From contig JBBADV010000039.1 of NCBI GenBank assembly GCA_041656295.1, positions 1-6,803 on the forward strand: a stretch of DNA of 6,803 nt, read 5' to 3'. The notes beneath the pieces are model-generated. The model searched no databases and had not been told where the DNA came from. It saw nothing but the letters and a program-made list of their open reading frames with translations. Position numbers and translations under genes: made by a program. This stretch comes from Kiritimatiellales bacterium (GTDB taxonomy: Bacteria; Verrucomicrobiota; Kiritimatiellia; Kiritimatiellales; Tichowtungiaceae). This document shows positions 6,478 to 6,803 of this stretch, piece after piece. How positions within the stretch are numbered: the first letter of the stretch is position 1; every line of letters begins with the position of its first letter.

Positions 6478-6803
6478 CTATAAAGCCACATGACCTGAAA
6501 GACGATCTGTTCCCTTAACTGCTGATGATGTGTCTGAATTATCATGACATCGAAAAAATATCGGCGAAGACCAAGCCCATTGGTCATCTTTCTGCCGGAC
6601 GCGGAGATAATAAAAATCGCCGGCATCGCCGGAATCCTGAACGGTAAACTGATAGTTGAGTTCGTGCGGCAGCGGCGCGCGGCTGAAGCGATAGCACGGC
6701 GAATCAATGTCGCCGAGATGTCCGGTGTGTGCACCGGCAATTAAACGCTGCAGCGGTATGGTTTCTTTTTGTCCGTTGATGTTTGCGACAATATTTTCAT
6801 TCA
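6478..6803 (-). CDS. C-terminal part of a possible PHP/CehA-McbA-like metallohydrolase (partial, start lies right of window)
   Basis: An open frame without an internal start runs in from the right edge for 107 codons to a TAG (complement of 6478-6480). It reads NENIVANINGQKETIPLQ..., then a beta-rich stretch ending DFYYLRVRQKD (visible residues 62-72) and AWSSPIFF (76-83). The YYLRVxQ...AWSSPI ending is what I recall from the C-terminal beta-sandwich of PHP-domain and CehA/McbA-like metallohydrolases and related secreted hydrolases. The catalytic domain is outside the window, so this assignment is tentative. About 24 residues follow AWSSPIFF and look less protein-like (RCHDNSDTSSAVKG...). They may result from a one-base change in the T6 run at 6553-6558. 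The stop lies 41 bp before the ADP-ribosylglycohydrolase start, so the two are likely co-transcribed. Confidence 0.7.
   Translation of the reverse strand, partial: NENIVANINGQKETIPLQRLIAGAHTGHLGDIDSPCYRFSRAPLPHELNYQFTVQDSGDAGDFYYLRVRQKDDQWAWSSPIFFRCHDNSDTSSAVKGTDRLSGHVAL

Noticed and set aside
6468..6740. Minus-strand 90-codon frame beginning MPVHTPDIS
   Set aside because: It is out of frame with, and overlaps, the open frame carrying the YYLRVRQ...AWSSPIFF signature, which is far more protein-like and runs in from the right edge.
1..6803. CRISPR array, tRNA/rRNA gene, insertion sequence, phage or toxin-antitoxin module
   Set aside because: I read both strands of the intergenic gaps and saw no regularly spaced repeats, no tRNA-like cloverleaf and no transposase or toxin-like frame. 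The frequent ccggcg strings reflect codon bias within genes rather than a repeat.

Overview
The window looks like an ordinary chromosomal stretch from a Gram-negative bacterium with moderate GC content. My best guess is the PVC group (Kiritimatiellota/Lentisphaerota-like). That rests on gene content, a long ADP-ribosylglycohydrolase with an extra C-terminal domain, and intergenic palindromes whose translation gives an 'EQTFLSA' peptide that I recall from such genomes. The assignment is inference and was not searched. I see no tRNA, rRNA, CRISPR array, transposase, phage gene or obvious defence module.

Layout: (1) 1-41 is the last 12 codons of an unidentified + strand gene, followed by a likely terminator at 91-112. 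(2) 237-998 (-) encodes a rhomboid-family intramembrane serine protease. It is divergent, across a 95-bp spacer, from (3) 1094-2059 (+), a membrane-anchored LysM plus L,D-transpeptidase (YkuD) cell-wall enzyme. (4) 2102-3061 (+) is accA, the carboxyltransferase alpha subunit of acetyl-CoA carboxylase, 42 bp downstream in the same direction. (5) 3166-3795 (-) is a glyoxalase-II-like metallo-beta-lactamase-fold hydrolase, and (6) 3847-4872 (-) is a tRNA-dihydrouridine synthase. These two probably form a unit transcribed dus then hydrolase. (7) 4976-6436 (-) is an ADP-ribosylglycohydrolase-family protein with a C-terminal beta-rich domain. (8) 6478 to the right edge (-) is the C-terminal 107 codons of a further gene, possibly a PHP/CehA-McbA-like metallohydrolase.

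The genes fall into small functional groups: envelope (rhomboid, L,D-transpeptidase), fatty-acid synthesis (accA), tRNA modification plus a detoxification-type hydrolase, and a catabolic or regulatory hydrolase pair at the right. No single pathway unites them.

The most interesting non-coding signal is a pair of short hairpins, one in each convergent intergenic gap (188-208 and 3121-3144). They align with almost only transitions, and three of their six core base pairs are swapped in a compensatory way. This points to a dispersed, structure-conserved REP-like repeat family. Other points are altered metal-site residues in the ADP-ribosylglycohydrolase, an 8-bp inverted repeat upstream of dus, and a possible homopolymer frameshift at the end of the right-edge gene. 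I found no convincing novel multi-gene system.
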